In this document: in pieces, positions 7,690 through 15,951 of the stretch
Layout of the letters: every line of letters starts with the position of its first letter
Position numbering within the stretch: position 1 is the stretch's first letter
NCBI RefSeq assembly: GCF_945890115.1
Contig: NZ_CAMDCK010000004.1
Span: 1-64,000 of the forward strand
Reading direction: 5' to 3'
Length of the DNA stretch: 64,000 nucleotides
DNA from: Sphingorhabdus sp. EL138
GTDB taxonomy: Bacteria > Pseudomonadota > Alphaproteobacteria > Sphingomonadales > Sphingomonadaceae
Notes under the pieces: generated by a model
The model's database searches: none
What the model was told of the DNA's origin: nothing
Seen by the model: the letters and a program-made list of their open reading frames with translations, nothing else
Program-made: the position numbers and the translations under genes

Positions 7690-8170
7690 TGTCTAAGCAT
7701 GTGCTATCGCAGAAAATGTTGTTTCTTCTTCCAAGAACGCCTTCACTGCGGTCGGATCAAGCCTGCTGGGAATTCCGGTGGGAATTCCGGTGACAGGTGC
7801 GTCATCCCCGAAATAGCTTTGCGCCGCGCTGTCTTTATCCTGCTGCGCCAGCGGTGTGACCAGCGCCAAACCTGTGTTATGGTGGCTGACAATTCCGTGC
7901 AATTCCGGTGACAATTGCGATCACCCCTAAATAGGTTTCGCTTGCAATGTAGGATTTGCTTTGAGATTCTGTGCGTTGATCGCTCACCTGTTGCGCAGTA
8001 GGCTCTTTGAATGTGTTGAACCCAACCCCGGCTTTCCTCCCCGGTGAGCCAACCTCGCAGAGCTTCCGTAAGTTTACAGAAATACCGCGTTTTGCGGATA
8101 AGTTTGTAAACTTAGGTGCCGCGATGGCATTTTGGCCACAGGTGCGTCATCCGCGAAATGGCGTTGCATG
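7690..8170 (-). repeat. Three degenerate copies of a roughly 35-base motif in decayed DNA
   Basis: The motif appears at about 7787-7822, 7906-7941 and 8135-8170, centred on ggtgacaggtgcgtcatcc and variants. Extra copies of AATTCCGGTG sit at 7771, 7783 and 7901. Read on the minus strand the copies translate to related peptides: SYFGDDAPVTGIP, TYLGVIAIVTGIA and RHFADDAPVAKMP. Two of them are preceded by similar Ala-Gln-Gln-containing stretches (PLAQQDKD and PTAQQVSD). This suggests a decayed protein-coding repeat or repeated fragments of one mobile gene. I do not recognise the parent family. Stops and frame changes separate the copies. Confidence 0.4.
8069..8114. repeat. TAAGTTT inverted-repeat cluster
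   Basis: TAAGTTTACA at 8069-8078 is followed by a near-perfect palindrome, TAAGTTTGTAAACTTA, at 8099-8114. The flanking CCG/CGG bases also recur (tccgtaag.. and gcggataag..). Such spaced half-sites resemble recombinase or regulator binding sites. It lies between the degenerate repeats and the IS3 remnant, so a recombination site is one possibility. The function is not shown. Confidence 0.35.
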
Positions 8171-8207
8171 ATGTCCGCCTGCGTCCGTCGATGCGTCGTG
8201 TACGATC

Positions 8208-8393
8208 ATGCATTGGCTAAAGACGTCCTGCAAAAGTTCGAACGCAGGGAGGCCGTGGCGGCAGAAATGGCCAACACCAAGGCAGGCGGAAACCGCCAAC
8301 TTCCAGCACATCAACGGGGTCTACAACACCCGCCGCCATCGCTCATATCTGAGTTGTATCGGCCCGCTGGCGTTCGAAGCAAAGGTGGCATAA
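8208..8393 (+). pseudogene. IS3-family transposase (OrfB) C-terminal remnant
   Basis: The frame from about 8240 to the TAA at 8391 translates to WRQKWPTPRQAETANFQH followed by INGVYNTRR and GPLAFEAKVA. This is the recognisable end of an IS3-family integrase-type transposase, normally FQ(H/Y)INGxYNxRRRHSALGxxSPLAFE. The RRRHSALG part is damaged (RRHRSYLSCIG) and the catalytic core is absent. It is therefore a short relic that marks the right side of the accessory segment, 180 bases before cysD. Confidence 0.7.
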
Positions 8394-8503
8394 TGAGATA
8401 AGTGATTGGCGCAAAACCGTTACAAGTCCAGAATGATGGTTAAGCTCCGGCGATTTAATCACACCGTTCTCGTCACCTTCGCTAAAACTGCGCTATTTGC
8501 CCT

Positions 8504-8520
8504 AACAAGAATGTCTTGTT
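8504..8520. promoter_or_regulatory. Inverted repeat upstream of cysD (putative operator)
   Basis: AACAAGA and TCTTGTT form perfect 7-base arms around a 3-base centre, 52 bases before the cysD start. No T-run follows, so a terminator is unlikely. Position and symmetry fit a regulator site for sulfate assimilation, but the regulator is not identifiable from the window. Confidence 0.4.
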
Positions 8521-8572
8521 TGCGGGATGCCATGACTTCTGACTATGAGGATCATAGGAAGCGAAACAGACT

Positions 8573-9475
8573 ATGACCAAAACCCTGACCCATCTTGAGC
8601 GCCTGGAGGCTGAAGCCATCCATATTATGCGGGAGGTTGTCGCCGAGGCGGACAAGCCGGTGATGCTGTATAGCGTGGGTAAAGATAGCGCCGTGATGCT
8701 GCATTTGGCGCGCAAGGCGTTTTACCCATCGCCGCCGCCATTTCCGTTGTTGCATATCGATACGACATGGAAATTCAAGGCGATGTACGCGTTGCGCGAA
8801 AAGGCGGCGCGCGATGCCGGTATGGAATTATTGGTCCACCAGAACCCAGAGGCGATTGCCCGCGGCATCAACCCTTTTGATCATGGGTCGCTGCACACCG
8901 ATATGTGGAAAACCGAAGGGTTGAAGCAAGCGCTCGATAAATATGGTTTCGATGTCGCCTTCGGCGGGGCGCGGCGTGACGAGGAAAAGAGCCGGGCCAA
9001 GGAACGCATATTCTCTTTCCGCACCGCGACGCATATTTGGGATCCAAAGAACCAACGGCCCGAATTATGGAACCTCTATAATGCACGTAAAGCGAAAGCA
9101 GAGAGCATAAGGGTTTTCCCGATCTCCAATTGGACTGAACTCGATATCTGGCAATATATCCACCTTGAGAATATCGAGATAGTGCCACTCTATTTCAGCG
9201 CCCCACGCCCCACTGTCACACGCGACGGCATGTTGCTGATGATAGATGATGACCGCTTTCCGTTAAAAGACGCCGAGGTTCCGGTTGAACGCTCCATTCG
9301 TTTCCGGACGCTTGGATGCTATCCGCTGACGGGCGCGGTCGAAAGCCACGCGGCAACCTTGCCCGAGATTATTCAGGAAATGCTGCTGACCACCACCTCC
9401 GAACGCCAAGGGCGCGCTATTGACCATGATCAGGCCGCCAGCATGGAGAAGAAGAAGCAGGAGGGATATTTCTGA
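8573..9475 (+). CDS. cysD: Sulfate adenylyltransferase subunit 2
   Basis: CysD is the catalytic subunit of ATP sulfurylase, which makes adenosine 5'-phosphosulfate (APS) from sulfate and ATP in the cytoplasm. The 300-aa protein has the PP-loop motif [17 protein letters not shown] near residues 33-49, the [21 protein letters not shown] block and the [10 protein letters not shown] helix, and its length is normal for the family. A GGAAG ribosome site lies 11 bases before the ATG. The stop overlaps the cysNC start by one base (TGATG), matching the CysD-CysN heteromer. First gene of a three-gene sulfate-activation operon behind a 17-base inverted repeat. Confidence 0.97.
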   Translation: MTKTLTHLERLEAEAIHIMREVVAEADKPVMLYSVGKDSAVMLHLARKAFYPSPPPFPLLHIDTTWKFKAMYALREKAARDAGMELLVHQNPEAIARGINPFDHGSLHTDMWKTEGLKQALDKYGFDVAFGGARRDEEKSRAKERIFSFRTATHIWDPKNQRPELWNLYNARKAKAESIRVFPISNWTELDIWQYIHLENIEIVPLYFSAPRPTVTRDGMLLMIDDDRFPLKDAEVPVERSIRFRTLGCYPLTGAVESHAATLPEIIQEMLLTTTSERQGRAIDHDQAASMEKKKQEGYF

Positions 9476-11397
9476 TGTCGCCCGTCACAACCGACCAAGT
9501 CATCTACAAAACCGATGACCTTATTGCTTCAGACATTGACGCCTATCTGAATGTCCACCAGCATAAGTCTTTGTTGCGGTTCATCACCTGCGGTTCCGTA
9601 GATGACGGTAAATCGACGCTCATCGGTCGGTTATTATATGATTCCAAAATGATCTTTGAAGATCAACTTGCGGCATTAGAATCCGACTCGAAACGGATGG
9701 GCACGCAAGGGCAAGAGATCGACTTTGCGTTGCTTGTGGACGGGCTTGCAGCCGAGCGTGAGCAAGGCATCACAATCGACGTCGCCTACCGGTTTTTTGC
9801 GACCGAGAAGCGAAAATTCATCGTCGCCGATTGCCCGGGCCATGAACAATATACAAGGAATATGGTCACGGGCGCATCAACCGCGGATCTTGCGGTAATC
9901 TTGGTCGACGCGCGTAAAGGCGTTCTCGTGCAGACGCGGCGCCACAGCTATCTTGCCAAATTACTGGGCATCAGAAACATCGTCCTTGCCGTGAACAAGA
10001 TGGACCTGATCGACTATGATCAGGCGAAATATGATGCAATCGTCGCCGAATATACTGCATTTGCCAGCAGCATCGGCATAAGCGATTTTACCGCCATGCC
10101 GATATCCGGCTTCAAAGGCGATAATATCACCGAGCGTTCCGTCCATATGCCATATTATGTGGGGCAGCCGCTGATCGCGCATTTGGAGACCGTCGCGCTT
10201 GATAATGACGCGGATCAGGCCAAGCCATTGCGTATGCCGGTACAATGGGTCAATCGGCCCAATCTCGATTTCCGGGGATTTTCTGGCCAGATCGCAACGG
10301 GCATATTGCGTCCGGGCGATTATATTCGCGTGCTGCCGTCAGGTAAGACGTCAACGATCAGCAAGATTGTCACATTTGACGGCGAGCTCAGCGAAGCAGT
10401 TGCAGGCCAATCGGTTACGCTTTGCTTCGCAGACGAAATCGACTGTTCACGCGGAGATGTGATTGCCGCTGCAGACAATCCGCCCGAGGTTTCCGACCAG
10501 TTTGAAAGCACCATTGTCTGGATGGCGGACGAGGCTTTGACTCCGGGGCGGGCCTATTGGCTGAAGCTTGGGACGCAAACGGTGTCGGCCACGGTGCAAT
10601 CCCCCAAATATACGATCAACGTAAACAATATGGAGCATCTGGCGGCGAAGACGTTGGAGCTGAATGCCATTGGGGTCGCGGAAATATTAACCGACAAACC
10701 TATTGTGTTTGAACCATATGCCAACAATCGTGTCTTGGGCGGATTTATCCTGATCGACAAGATCAGCAATGCGACCGTCGCTGCCGGCATGTTGCACTTT
10801 TCTTTGCGGCGCGCACAAAATGTCCATTGGCAAGCCACCGACATTGGCCGCGAGGCGCATGCTGCGCTCAAAAACCAAAAGCCAAAGATTTTGTGGTTCA
10901 CCGGCCTTTCCGGTTCGGGCAAATCGACGATTGCCAATGAAGTGGAAAAAACACTCAATCTGTTGAACCGGCATACATTTTTGCTTGATGGCGACAATGT
11001 CCGCCACGGCCTCAATAAGGATTTGGGCTTTACGGAAACCGACCGGATTGAGAACATTCGCCGGGTGGGCGAAGTCGCAAAGCTGATGGCAGATGCAGGT
11101 CTCATCGTCTTGACTGCATTTATTTCCCCATTCCGCGCGGAACGCGATATGGTGCGGGCGATGATGCCGGAGGGTGAGTTTGTCGAGATATTCGTCGATA
11201 CGCCATTGGAGGTCGCCGAGGCGCGCGATGTGAAGGGGCTTTATAAAAAGGCGCGTGCTGGACAATTAAAGAATTTTACAGGAATCGACAGTCCCTATGA
11301 ACCACCTGAAAACCCCGACATCCGCGTGAATACGGTCGAAATGACCCCTGCCGAAGCCGCAGAACATATTGTTCGCCAGCTGATGCCGTTAAAATGA
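9475..11397 (+). CDS. cysNC: Bifunctional sulfate adenylyltransferase subunit 1 / APS kinase
   Basis: This is a fused 640-aa enzyme. The N-terminal part (about 1-460) is the CysN GTPase that drives APS synthesis, with P-loop [17 protein letters not shown] near 41-57, [12 protein letters not shown] near 119 and NKMDL near 174. Elongation-factor-like beta barrels follow. The C-terminal part (about 461-640) is the CysC APS kinase, with P-loop [10 protein letters not shown] near residue 480 and motif [13 protein letters not shown], which phosphorylates APS to PAPS. This CysNC/NodQ-type fusion is common in alphaproteobacteria. It overlaps cysD by 1 base and cysQ by 4, so all three are likely translated together. 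PAPS serves reductive assimilation or sulfation; no PAPS reductase is in the window. Confidence 0.97.
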   Translation: MSPVTTDQVIYKTDDLIASDIDAYLNVHQHKSLLRFITCGSVDDGKSTLIGRLLYDSKMIFEDQLAALESDSKRMGTQGQEIDFALLVDGLAAEREQGITIDVAYRFFATEKRKFIVADCPGHEQYTRNMVTGASTADLAVILVDARKGVLVQTRRHSYLAKLLGIRNIVLAVNKMDLIDYDQAKYDAIVAEYTAFASSIGISDFTAMPISGFKGDNITERSVHMPYYVGQPLIAHLETVALDNDADQAKPLRMPVQWVNRPNLDFRGFSGQIATGILRPGDYIRVLPSGKTSTISKIVTFDGELSEAVAGQSVTLCFADEIDCSRGDVIAAADNPPEVSDQFESTIVWMADEALTPGRAYWLKLGTQTVSATVQSPKYTINVNNMEHLAAKTLELNAIGVAEILTDKPIVFEPYANNRVLGGFILIDKISNATVAAGMLHFSLRRAQNVHWQATDIGREAHAALKNQKPKILWFTGLSGSGKSTIANEVEKTLNLLNRHTFLLDGDNVRHGLNKDLGFTETDRIENIRRVGEVAKLMADAGLIVLTAFISPFRAERDMVRAMMPEGEFVEIFVDTPLEVAEARDVKGLYKKARAGQLKNFTGIDSPYEPPENPDIRVNTVEMTPAEAAEHIVRQLMPLK

Positions 11398-12146
11398 GCA
11401 TTGTCGCCGACGATAGCGCATTGGCGGCATATTTGGCCGAAACCGCTGGAAAACTGCTGTTGCAAGTGCGCGAAAGCGGGCTGCTGTCATTGCATGCGCT
11501 TGGCAAGGCTGGCGATCAAACCGCCAACCAGTTTTTGGTCCATGCCCTTGCCGAACAACGTCCGGATGACGGATTATTGTCAGAAGAAAGCCAGGATACC
11601 GACGCGCGCCTGTCAAAATCCCGCGTGTGGATCATTGATCCGGTTGATGGCACCCGCGAATATGGTGAAGGCCGCACCGATTGGGCCGTCCACGTCGCGC
11701 TCTCTATAGATGGCGCGCCGGTGATTGGCGCGGTCGCACTTCCCGGCTTGGGTGTGGTTCTCAGGAGCGATCAGCCGACCGAAATCCCCCCCGCCCCTGA
11801 AAAACTGCGCATGGTAGTCAGCCGAACCAGGCCCGCAGCAGAAGCGTTGACCGTGGCAAACGCTTTAGGCGCTGAATGCATCCCGATGGGTTCCGCAGGC
11901 GCAAAGGCAATGGCGGTGGTGCGCGGTGAGGCCGACATTTACCTGCACAATGGCGGGCAGTATGAATGGGACAATTGCGCGCCCGCGGCTGTCGCTGCCG
12001 CCTTTGGTCTGCACGTCAGCCGTATCGATGGCAGCCCTTTGGTCTATAATCAGGCGGATACATATATCCCGGACCTGCTCATTTGTCGCAAAGAGCATGC
12101 CCAAAGCGTGTTGGACGCGCTCAGGGCGGCCACGCAGGCGACCTGA
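11394..12146 (+). CDS. cysQ: 3'(2'),5'-bisphosphate nucleotidase, inositol monophosphatase family
   Basis: CysQ hydrolyses 3'-phosphoadenosine 5'-phosphate, the by-product of PAPS use, to AMP and so protects the pathway from product inhibition. The 250-aa protein has the metal-binding motifs LLSEES (about 61-66), [22 protein letters not shown] (about 82-103) and the second family signature [14 protein letters not shown] (about 190). It starts within the end of cysNC (ATGA overlap), which places it in the sulfate-activation operon and supports CysQ over a general inositol phosphatase. It ends 20 bases from the convergent S41 protease gene. Confidence 0.93.
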   Translation: MSIVADDSALAAYLAETAGKLLLQVRESGLLSLHALGKAGDQTANQFLVHALAEQRPDDGLLSEESQDTDARLSKSRVWIIDPVDGTREYGEGRTDWAVHVALSIDGAPVIGAVALPGLGVVLRSDQPTEIPPAPEKLRMVVSRTRPAAEALTVANALGAECIPMGSAGAKAMAVVRGEADIYLHNGGQYEWDNCAPAAVAAAFGLHVSRIDGSPLVYNQADTYIPDLLICRKEHAQSVLDALRAATQAT

Positions 12147-12166
12147 GCGCATCTATCAGGATGCTT

Positions 12167-13624
12167 TTAGAACAATCCCGGTATCTCACGCTGCGCTGTG
12201 CTGGCGTCTCTCGGCGCAGGCAAGGCACGAAGTTCATTCCGTGAAGCTGTGCTTTGCGCGCTTTGGGCGAGCGCGATTGGCGTGCAACTGCGTCCCGCCA
12301 CGAAATCAAGCGCCGCACGCAGCGATGCCTCTTGCGGGTCGCCTAAAGGCCGGGTGATATCGTCAGCCGCTGCACAAGTGGTGCGCAAAGTGCCCGCAAG
12401 ACCCGAGTAATAATCAGCCTGCCCAGCCGCATTTTCCATCGCAAAGGCAACAACGCGAATGCGATCATCACAAGCTGACAAATCAACGGCAATCTGCCCG
12501 ACGGGCTTACCGTAACTGTTGCTGCCAATCAAAGCGGCGTTAGTCCCGAGATACGGCGCGAGGCCCGCCGCCACCAATTCACTGGCAGACGCCGTAGCCC
12601 TAGTGGAGATGAAAGCGATTTTCACGGGTGACACCGACTGTGACTGCGGCGAAAAGCGGCGCGTTTGGTTTTGCGATGACTTGGAAGCGCGGAAACGCGT
12701 GACTGCAAAAATGTCGTTGTTAGTTCGGTTGGCCCCAAGCAAGTCGCCCATTAGTTCCGCCGTCGAGACAAGCCCGCCGCCATTATAGCGGAAATCGATA
12801 ACAAAGTTTGTGATGCCTTGGGCGCGGAAATCCGAAAACGCAGTTCGCAGTTGGTCATTCGCAGTCGAGATGAACGTGCGCATGTTGATATATCCAACAC
12901 GCTGTCCGCCGCCATTGTCGATGATCTTCACCCCATAACGCGCTGACAGCGGCCTAACGTCATATTCCGCTTTGGCCGCGGTGACATTGCGGGTGCCGGT
13001 TGAGTCCGTTATCCGAAATACGCGGCTGGTCCCAACGGTATTCGGACCCAAAGCGCTGGATAGACCAGCAGATCCTTGTGCCGCCAATATGTCCGCTACC
13101 GACCGAATATTCGAAGAATCGGTACCGATCCCCACAATTTCCGCGCCGCGGTCAATGCCAGCGGCAAGCGCTGGCGCGCCCTCATAAGCTTCTGTAACGA
13201 ACAAGCGTGTGCCTTGAAACGAAAAAGTCACGCCGAATCCGGCCGTTGCACCTGACGAGAAGAAGGCGTTTTCTTCTTTGATAGAAGTAATGTACGTGAA
13301 AAACCGGTCTCGCCCCTGACCACGTGCAGTCGCGGTTAAGGCGTCAATATAGTCGTCCACGGTGGTGTAAGCTGCGGGGCTGAGTGCGGTTGGCAGCGTT
13401 TCTGGAAACAGATACCATTCATTCAGGACGGACCCCGCAAAATTCTGCCGATTAAGCAAGCTACAGGTCGAATTGGGTGGAGGTGGAGGCGGGGGTGGAG
13501 GCGTCACACTCACAGGTGGAACGGTGATTGTTCCGCCGCTTGAATCACTTCCACCGCCGCCGCCACATGCCGAAACGCCTGCAGCAAGTATAAGAATGAT
13601 GCTGTTTAACGAACGCTTTTTCAT
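12167..13624 (-). CDS. S41 family peptidase, lipoprotein
   Basis: This 485-aa exported protease resembles C-terminal processing peptidases. A lipoprotein signal ends at Cys20, followed by a Gly-rich run and an uninterrupted Pro tract at about 42-50. A PDZ-like region spans about 125-215, and the peptidase core runs from about 240 to 450. The catalytic Ser lies in TRATASASE (346 or 348) and the general-base Lys at 373 in SNSYGKPVGQ, the Ser-Lys dyad of S41. The G- and P-coding tracts are low-complexity DNA that could slip in replication. It is transcribed alone, divergent from the ABC1 kinase gene. Envelope protein turnover is the probable role; the substrate is unknown. Confidence 0.88.
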   Translation of the reverse strand: MKKRSLNSIILILAAGVSACGGGGGSDSSGGTITVPPVSVTPPPPPPPPPNSTCSLLNRQNFAGSVLNEWYLFPETLPTALSPAAYTTVDDYIDALTATARGQGRDRFFTYITSIKEENAFFSSGATAGFGVTFSFQGTRLFVTEAYEGAPALAAGIDRGAEIVGIGTDSSNIRSVADILAAQGSAGLSSALGPNTVGTSRVFRITDSTGTRNVTAAKAEYDVRPLSARYGVKIIDNGGGQRVGYINMRTFISTANDQLRTAFSDFRAQGITNFVIDFRYNGGGLVSTAELMGDLLGANRTNNDIFAVTRFRASKSSQNQTRRFSPQSQSVSPVKIAFISTRATASASELVAAGLAPYLGTNAALIGSNSYGKPVGQIAVDLSACDDRIRVVAFAMENAAGQADYYSGLAGTLRTTCAAADDITRPLGDPQEASLRAALDFVAGRSCTPIALAQSAQSTASRNELRALPAPRDASTAQREIPGLF

Positions 13625-13787
13625 ACCCTGCTCCTATTATTTTTGTATAATCCCAATGACATATAGGTGCACCCGTTGCGAACTATGCACAAGTGGAATT
13701 TCTATCTTAAACTGCGGATTCAAGTCTATTTCTTGTAAATTCTTTTGCCACTTTACCTTGCCGAACGGCGTGCGGCATCTCATCTAG

Positions 13788-15140
13788 GTGGTGTCCCATT
13801 CCCAGAGCAGCCATTTCATGCCCCCTGATCAATTCGCGTCCAAGGGACTGCGCGTCCCAAGCGGACGGCTCTCCCGTATTGCCCGCTTCGGCAACATGGC
13901 AACGGGTATCGCCGGAAGCATGTTGCTGGATGGCGCGCGGCAACTGGCCAGTGGCCGCAGGCCAACCGTGGGCGACCTGCTGATGACGCCAGCAAATGCA
14001 ATGCGGGTCACGCTTCAGCTTGGACAAATGCGGGGCGCAGCGATGAAGCTTGGACAGCTTTTTTCGATGGATACCGGCGATTTCCTGCCGCCTGAACTGA
14101 CGGACATTTTTGCAAGACTTCGTGCCGATGCCCAACATATGCCGCCAGCACAGCTGAACATGGTCATGACGCGCCATTGGGGAAAGGATTGGCGCGCGCA
14201 GTTCATACGTTTTGATGAGCAGCCCATAGCGGCGGCCTCCATCGGGCAAGTGCACCGTGCACTTACGCTGGATCATCAGGACCTAGCCGTCAAAATCCAA
14301 TATCCCGGGGTGCGCCGCAGCATCGATAGCGATGTCGATAATGTCGCCGCGCTGTTGCGTTTATCGAATGTGCTTCCAAAAACGCTAGATATCACGGCAT
14401 TGTTGACGGAGGCGAAACGCCAGTTACATGAAGAGGCGGATTATGCGCGTGAGGGCGCGTGCCTTATGCAATTTGGCGAGCTGTTGGCGGATACTCCCGA
14501 ATATGCCCTGCCTTCTTATCATGCATCGCTGAGCAGTAAAAATGTGTTGGCGATGTCCTTCATCGACAGCGTTCCGATCGAATCGATGATCAGCGCACCG
14601 CAAGCGGACCGTGACCGGATTATGACGCTGCTGATTGAACTGGTAGTGCGGGAATTGTTTGAATTCCGATTTATGCAGACAGACCCCAATTTTGCGAATT
14701 ACCGATATGCCCCCGAAACGCGGCAAGTCGTTTTGCTCGATTTTGGTGCGACCAGAGCCCTGCCGGACGGCATGGTCGCGCAATATCGAACGTTGCTGCA
14801 CATGGGTATGGTGGGCAATAAAGACGGCGTGCTGGCGGCTATCGTTGACATCGGTTTTATGAATGCACAAACCGCGCAGCAGAATAAGCGCGAGATTGAT
14901 AAGCTAATCGCAACCGCGATTGATATGATCCAGCAGGCCGGGCCGTTTGATTTTAGCCGGACCGACTTTGTCAGCGACATGCGCGATGAAGGCATGACAA
15001 TCGCGGCTGATCGGCGCAACTGGCACATTCCGCCCTCCGATACGTTGTTTGTGCAGCGTAAACTGGGTGGCGTTTTCTTATTGGCCAGCCGGTTAAAGGC
15101 GTGTGTGGATGTAAACCGTATCCTTAAGCGCTACTTGTAG
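13788..15140 (+). CDS. ABC1/UbiB (COQ8)-type atypical kinase
   Basis: This protein belongs to the ABC1/AarF family of atypical kinases/ATPases linked to quinone and membrane lipid metabolism. Visible motifs are the KxGQ helix MKLGQLFSMD, the Ala-rich ATP loop IAAASIGQVHRA, VKIQYPGV with the ATP-binding Lys, the catalytic segment QTDPNFANY and the metal-binding LLDFGATR. The AAAS form of the Ala-rich loop and the absence of C-terminal membrane helices make it closer to COQ8 than to classic UbiB. The start is uncertain: GTG at 13788, GTG at 13791 or ATG at 13818 (439 aa), the last preceding the recognisable family N-terminus. Single gene, no partner in the window. Confidence 0.88.
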   Translation: MVSHSQSSHFMPPDQFASKGLRVPSGRLSRIARFGNMATGIAGSMLLDGARQLASGRRPTVGDLLMTPANAMRVTLQLGQMRGAAMKLGQLFSMDTGDFLPPELTDIFARLRADAQHMPPAQLNMVMTRHWGKDWRAQFIRFDEQPIAAASIGQVHRALTLDHQDLAVKIQYPGVRRSIDSDVDNVAALLRLSNVLPKTLDITALLTEAKRQLHEEADYAREGACLMQFGELLADTPEYALPSYHASLSSKNVLAMSFIDSVPIESMISAPQADRDRIMTLLIELVVRELFEFRFMQTDPNFANYRYAPETRQVVLLDFGATRALPDGMVAQYRTLLHMGMVGNKDGVLAAIVDIGFMNAQTAQQNKREIDKLIATAIDMIQQAGPFDFSRTDFVSDMRDEGMTIAADRRNWHIPPSDTLFVQRKLGGVFLLASRLKACVDVNRILKRYL

Positions 15141-15275
15141 GGTCAGGACTTAACATATTTATCATCGACAAAAACGATTAGTCATTACAAAAAGCGTTGC
15201 TAGACCAAATCAAAAAAATCGTGTTTAGGCACGTGAGTTCAAATCAAACTCTCCTCAATCCAAAGGGTAATTCAC

Positions 15276-15839
15276 ATGGGAATCATTGGTTCAAGCCTTA
15301 AGCCATTCACCGCGCAATCGTATAAAGCGGGCAAGTTTGTTGAAGTGTCGGACACCGACGTTAAGGGCAAATGGGCCGTATTCTTCTTCTATCCAGCCGA
15401 CTGGACCTTCGTCTGCCCAACCGAACTGGAAGATCTCGCCGACCAATATGCAGACCTGCAAGGCATGGGCGTTGAGGTCTATTCAGTATCGACCGACACG
15501 CATTTCAGCCACAAGGCATGGCATGATGGTTCGCCAGCGATCAGCAAGATCAACTTCCATATGCTTGGCGACCAGAACCACGTTCTCAGCAACAATTTCG
15601 GTGTGTTGCGCGAAGGCCAAGGTCTTGCAGACCGCGCAACCTTCGTCGTCGATCCAGACGGCGTTATTCAGGTTATGGAAATTACCTGCGAAGGCGTTGG
15701 CCGTAACGCGGTTGAACTCGTCCGCAAGATCAAGGCCGCCATTTACGTGCGTGAGCATCCAGGTCAGGTTTGCCCTGCAAAGTGGGAAGAAGGCAGCGAA
15801 ACGCTTGCGCCTTCGATCGACCTCGTCGGCAAGATCTAA
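15276..15839 (+). CDS. ahpC: Alkyl hydroperoxide reductase peroxiredoxin subunit
   Basis: This is a 187-aa typical 2-Cys peroxiredoxin that reduces hydrogen peroxide and organic hydroperoxides in the cytoplasm. The peroxidatic Cys is in [11 protein letters not shown] near residue 47 and the resolving Cys in [10 protein letters not shown] near 166. The length and C-terminus match AhpC of the AhpC-AhpF system. An AAGGG ribosome site precedes the ATG. The 135-base upstream region contains ATCG-N7-CGAT at 15164-15178, a weak partial match to an OxyR half-site. The reductase gene ahpF follows after an intergenic hairpin that may let ahpC be expressed above ahpF. Confidence 0.97.
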   Translation: MGIIGSSLKPFTAQSYKAGKFVEVSDTDVKGKWAVFFFYPADWTFVCPTELEDLADQYADLQGMGVEVYSVSTDTHFSHKAWHDGSPAISKINFHMLGDQNHVLSNNFGVLREGQGLADRATFVVDPDGVIQVMEITCEGVGRNAVELVRKIKAAIYVREHPGQVCPAKWEEGSETLAPSIDLVGKI

Positions 15840-15848
15840 ATTTATATC

Positions 15849-15875
15849 GGGTGCCGCGTAAACGGCGCGGCACCC
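15849..15875 (+). terminator. Hairpin between ahpC and ahpF
   Basis: GGGTGCCGCG and CGCGGCACCC form a perfect 10-base stem with a 7-base loop, starting 10 bases after the ahpC stop. A short T-run (15885-15889) lies about 10 bases past the stem, so it is not a textbook intrinsic terminator. It may act as a partial terminator or a 3' stabiliser of ahpC mRNA, giving more AhpC than AhpF. Confidence 0.6.
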
Positions 15876-15951
15876 AACATACCGTTTTTCGAAGAATTTC
15901 GACCGCGTTTGTGCGCGGCACGCTTGTGCTTGCTTAAAAAAGGCCTCCCCG

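Noticed and set aside
7651-7911. 86-codon plus-strand frame in the decayed region
   Set aside because: The minus-strand reading of the same DNA gives related repeat peptides, so the plus frame is more likely incidental.
7690-8170. CRISPR-like array from the spaced repeats
   Set aside because: Only three degenerate copies with unequal spacing (about 119 and 229 bases) and no cas genes.
8132-8401. 89-codon plus-strand frame overlapping the IS3 relic
   Set aside because: The alternative frame carries the transposase signature, so this one is a shadow.
15164-15178. OxyR-like half-site ATCG-N7-CGAT upstream of ahpC
   Set aside because: Only one of the two half-sites needed for a full OxyR box is visible, so it is not listed as a feature.
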